This document shows positions 12,881 to 14,809 of a stretch of 14,809 bases of DNA, in pieces. The position numbers were made by a program, and so were the translations under genes. The DNA is from Bacillota bacterium. Its GTDB lineage: Bacteria; Bacillota; Clostridia; Peptostreptococcales; Anaerovoracaceae. The first letter of the stretch is position 1, and each line of letters begins with the position of its first letter. Location of the stretch: the NCBI GenBank assembly GCA_021443825.1, contig JABUTE010000175.1, positions 1-14,809 on the forward strand, written 5' to 3'. The notes beneath the pieces are model-generated. The model saw only the letters and a list, made by a program, of their open reading frames with translations, searched no databases and was not told where the DNA came from.

Positions 12881-14809
12881 CTACTTTCCCAGGTAGTTCA
12901 TCAGCATCTGGGCCACCTGAGCACGGGTCGCGGTTCCCTTGGGATCGAGAATGCCGCTGCCCTTGCCCTCCAGCACGCCGTTCATGACGCACCAGCACAT
13001 GGGCTCGTAAGCCCAGTCGCTGAGGTTGCTCTTATCGCTGAACTTCAGATCGAACATCCAGGTGCCGGTAAAGCCGCCGCCGTTTACCTTCTGCTCATAG
13101 CGATAGAGGAATACAGCCAGCTGCTCGCGGGTGATGCTGTCGGCAGAGCCGAACAGGCCGTTGCCGTAGCCGTCGGTGATGCCCAGCGATGCTGCCCAGC
13201 GAACGGCTTCGGTATACCAGCCCTCTGCGGGAACATCGGTAAAGCTCATGGCGTAGTTGACCACAGGGCTTCCTGCATTGCGCCACAGGATGGTCACCAG
13301 CTGAGCGCGGGTCAGCTTGTCGTTGGGTCCGAAGCTGGTCTCGCTGTAGCCGCTCATCAGGCCGTTTACGACGGCAAAGTCGACGGCGTTGTGATACCAT
13401 GCGGTGCGGTCGGTGTCGGTGAAGCCTTCGCAGGGATCGCCGTCAACGGAGATCACATAGCTGCTGAAGTGCGGTGCGATGATGGTTACCTGGCCGGTGG
13501 CCGCATCGTAAGAGCAGGTCATGGGAGTGAGCATGCCCTTCGCATTCAGGTAGTAGGCCCTGATGTCCTTTGCTGCCTTTCCGGCAGGCAGGTCGTAGGG
13601 AACCGTCAGCGTTACATTGCCGCTGCCGAAGGTGCTGATGATCTTTCCGTCTGCCATGAACGAGGCTTCGATGAGCAGGGGGAAGGACAGCCTTTCGGCG
13701 GCGATCAGCTGGGTCTTGCTCAGTGCGGTAAGATCGGTCACCGCAAGGGAAAGGGTGAGCTCTTTGCCGCCGGCCTGCGACTGTAAGGCGTTCAATGCGT
13801 TCGCGTCGATCACGGCGCTGCAGCCGGGAAGAACGATCTCAACGCCGCAGATGCCGCTGCCCTCTGTATTGGCTGCCGCTGCAAGGTTTTCCAGGGTCGC
13901 TGCAGGCAGGGTAACTGCCTTGATCTCTTTTTCCGAACCGGAAAGATCGATCACCGCATTGACAGGCTCTTCGGCGGTGCCGGATGCCTTATCGATGTCT
14001 TCTTTGCTGATCTCGCCCAACGTTGCAACGTTATCGGAAACAGTGACCGTCACATCGAGCTCTCCGCTTTGAACGGTCTGGGTATTTCCGGTGCCTGCGT
14101 TGCTGCTGCCTGCGGAAGAGCTGCCGGACCCGCTGCCGCCGGTATTACCGGAATCGTCGCTGCCCGAAGACGGAGCCTTGGCTTTGGCGATCACGAAGGA
14201 ATAGGTCAGATCGTCTGTGCTGCCGTCTGCCCACTGATAGTGAGTCTTGTCGTTTAAGGCGACGGTAACGGTATAGGTGCCGATTTCGGTCTGCTTGTTG
14301 CCGGTGACGGTGTATGCGGAGTTCTCCGCCAGAGTATAGGTCTGCTCGCTGCCGCTATAGGTAAAGGCGGTCGTATCGGCGGCGGGTTTTTGTACCTGCT
14401 TCGGGATGATGTTGAAGGTGTATGTTAAGTAGGCGAACGTACCGTCGTCACTCCATGCCTGGTTGCCCGCACCTTTAAGCACTACGTTGACCGGGTATTG
14501 GCCAATATCAGTTCCGCTGCCATTCTCGACATCATAGTATTCGTTTCCTTCAATAAATGTTATCTCTTCGCCTGTATACTCGAAGGCAGTCTGCGAAGGT
14601 GCAGGCTTTTCCACTTGTTTCGGGGCGATGGTGAAGGTGTACGTTAACGAGCCATTGGAACCGTCGCTCCATGCGTAGTTATCATTATCTCTCAACATTA
14701 AGTTGACAGGGTATTGCATAGCGTCCGTTCCGCTGTGACAGTCCGATGTATAGTAGTCGGTATCTGTGATAAAGGTCTTCTCCGTGCCGTCATATTCGAA
14801 GGTCAGCTG
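12881..14809 (-). CDS. Surface protein with tandem repeats and three SLH domains (5' partial)
   Basis: 642 residues are visible; the frame is open at the right edge, so the N-terminus and any signal peptide are missing. Numbering from the visible end: three related repeats of about 73 residues (1-72, 73-145, 146-212) with the pattern TAFEYTG..E, G.Y.V.V.L, WADGS/WSDGS and LTYTF.I.PKQV.KP; a Ser/Gly linker (about 213-247); a beta-rich domain (about 249-455) ending in the LTVPYDLPAG and HFSSYVIS signatures; then SLH domains at about 461-515, 522-575 and 588-642, each with the TRAQ/TREQ motif (LTRAQL, ITREQL, ATRAQV). SLH triplets bind pyruvylated secondary cell-wall polymer, holding the protein on the Gram-positive wall. 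The repeats look like the immunoglobulin-like modules of clostridial surface proteins; ligand unknown. Confidence 0.93.
   Translation of the reverse strand, partial: QLTFEYDGTEKTFITDTDYYTSDCHSGTDAMQYPVNLMLRDNDNYAWSDGSNGSLTYTFTIAPKQVEKPAPSQTAFEYTGEEITFIEGNEYYDVENGSGTDIGQYPVNVVLKGAGNQAWSDDGTFAYLTYTFNIIPKQVQKPAADTTAFTYSGSEQTYTLAENSAYTVTGNKQTEIGTYTVTVALNDKTHYQWADGSTDDLTYSFVIAKAKAPSSGSDDSGNTGGSGSGSSSAGSSNAGTGNTQTVQSGELDVTVTVSDNVATLGEISKEDIDKASGTAEEPVNAVIDLSGSEKEIKAVTLPAATLENLAAAANTEGSGICGVEIVLPGCSAVIDANALNALQSQAGGKELTLSLAVTDLTALSKTQLIAAERLSFPLLIEASFMADGKIISTFGSGNVTLTVPYDLPAGKAAKDIRAYYLNAKGMLTPMTCSYDAATGQVTIIAPHFSSYVISVDGDPCEGFTDTDRTAWYHNAVDFAVVNGLMSGYSETSFGPNDKLTRAQLVTILWRNAGSPVVNYAMSFTDVPAEGWYTEAVRWAASLGITDGYGNGLFGSADSITREQLAVFLYRYEQKVNGGGFTGTWMFDLKFSDKSNLSDWAYEPMCWCVMNGVLEGKGSGILDPKGTATRAQVAQMLMNYLGK
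14174..14809 (-). repeat. Three coding tandem repeats of about 73 residues in the surface protein
   Basis: Units run from 14809 to 14594 (first, cut by the edge or just complete), 14593 to 14375, and 14374 to about 14174. Units 1 and 2 share QYPVN, AWSD and PKQV.KPA; unit 3 is more diverged (GTYTVTVAL, QWADGS, ending AKAKAPSS). DNA similarity is only moderate, so the array is old or has diverged under selection. More units may lie beyond the window. Confidence 0.85.

Noticed and set aside
1..14809. CRISPR array, tRNA, insertion sequence or phage genes
   Set aside because: No short regularly spaced repeats, tRNA fold, transposase or integrase motif was found on either strand.

Overview
The window is chromosomal DNA from a GC-rich member of the Bacillota, most likely the Clostridia. 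Three things point there: the order SRP RNA - dnaX - ebfC - recR, recognisable from Bacillus subtilis (scr-dnaX-yaaK-recR); a pcrA-ligA gene pair with PcrA of Gram-positive type; and a surface protein with three C-terminal SLH domains. Promoters have standard sigma-A hexamers, and most starts are preceded by strong GGAGG-type ribosome binding sites. No transposase, integrase, phage gene, CRISPR array or tRNA was seen.

Layout, left to right. Positions 1-72 hold the 3' end of an unidentified plus-strand gene, followed by a bidirectional terminator. Positions 182-1992 are a tight minus-strand operon, ebfC-recR-lgt (nucleoid protein, recombination mediator, lipoprotein diacylglyceryl transferase), read from a promoter at 2046-2074. 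A structured, gene-free stretch of about 260 bp separates it from a divergent plus-strand gene for a CaCA-family sodium/calcium antiporter (2405-3367). Convergent to that is trmO (tRNA A37 N6-methyltransferase). Next come two tandem M20-family amidohydrolase paralogues (4224-5534 and 5592-6902), which share a promoter whose -10 box sits inside an inverted repeat. Positions 7103-8405 hold dnaX, the SRP RNA gene and its near-consensus promoter. Positions 8406-12709 are the pcrA-ligA operon. From 12881 to the right edge lies the C-terminal part of a large SLH surface protein with three tandem repeats of about 73 residues.

Most genes are housekeeping: replication (dnaX, ligA, pcrA), recombination (recR, ebfC), protein export and lipidation (SRP RNA, lgt) and tRNA modification (trmO). 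The accessory content is the antiporter, the duplicated amidohydrolases and the surface protein. The main oddities are that the antiporter, trmO and M20 genes separate dnaX from ebfC-recR; that DnaX is only 359 residues and stops at the end of its oligomerisation domain; that the SRP RNA is compact (about 143 nt) with no visible Alu domain; and that the M20 promoter has an operator-like inverted repeat. I see no convincing new defence or mobile system. The best leads are the M20 operon with its candidate operator and the minimal DnaX.
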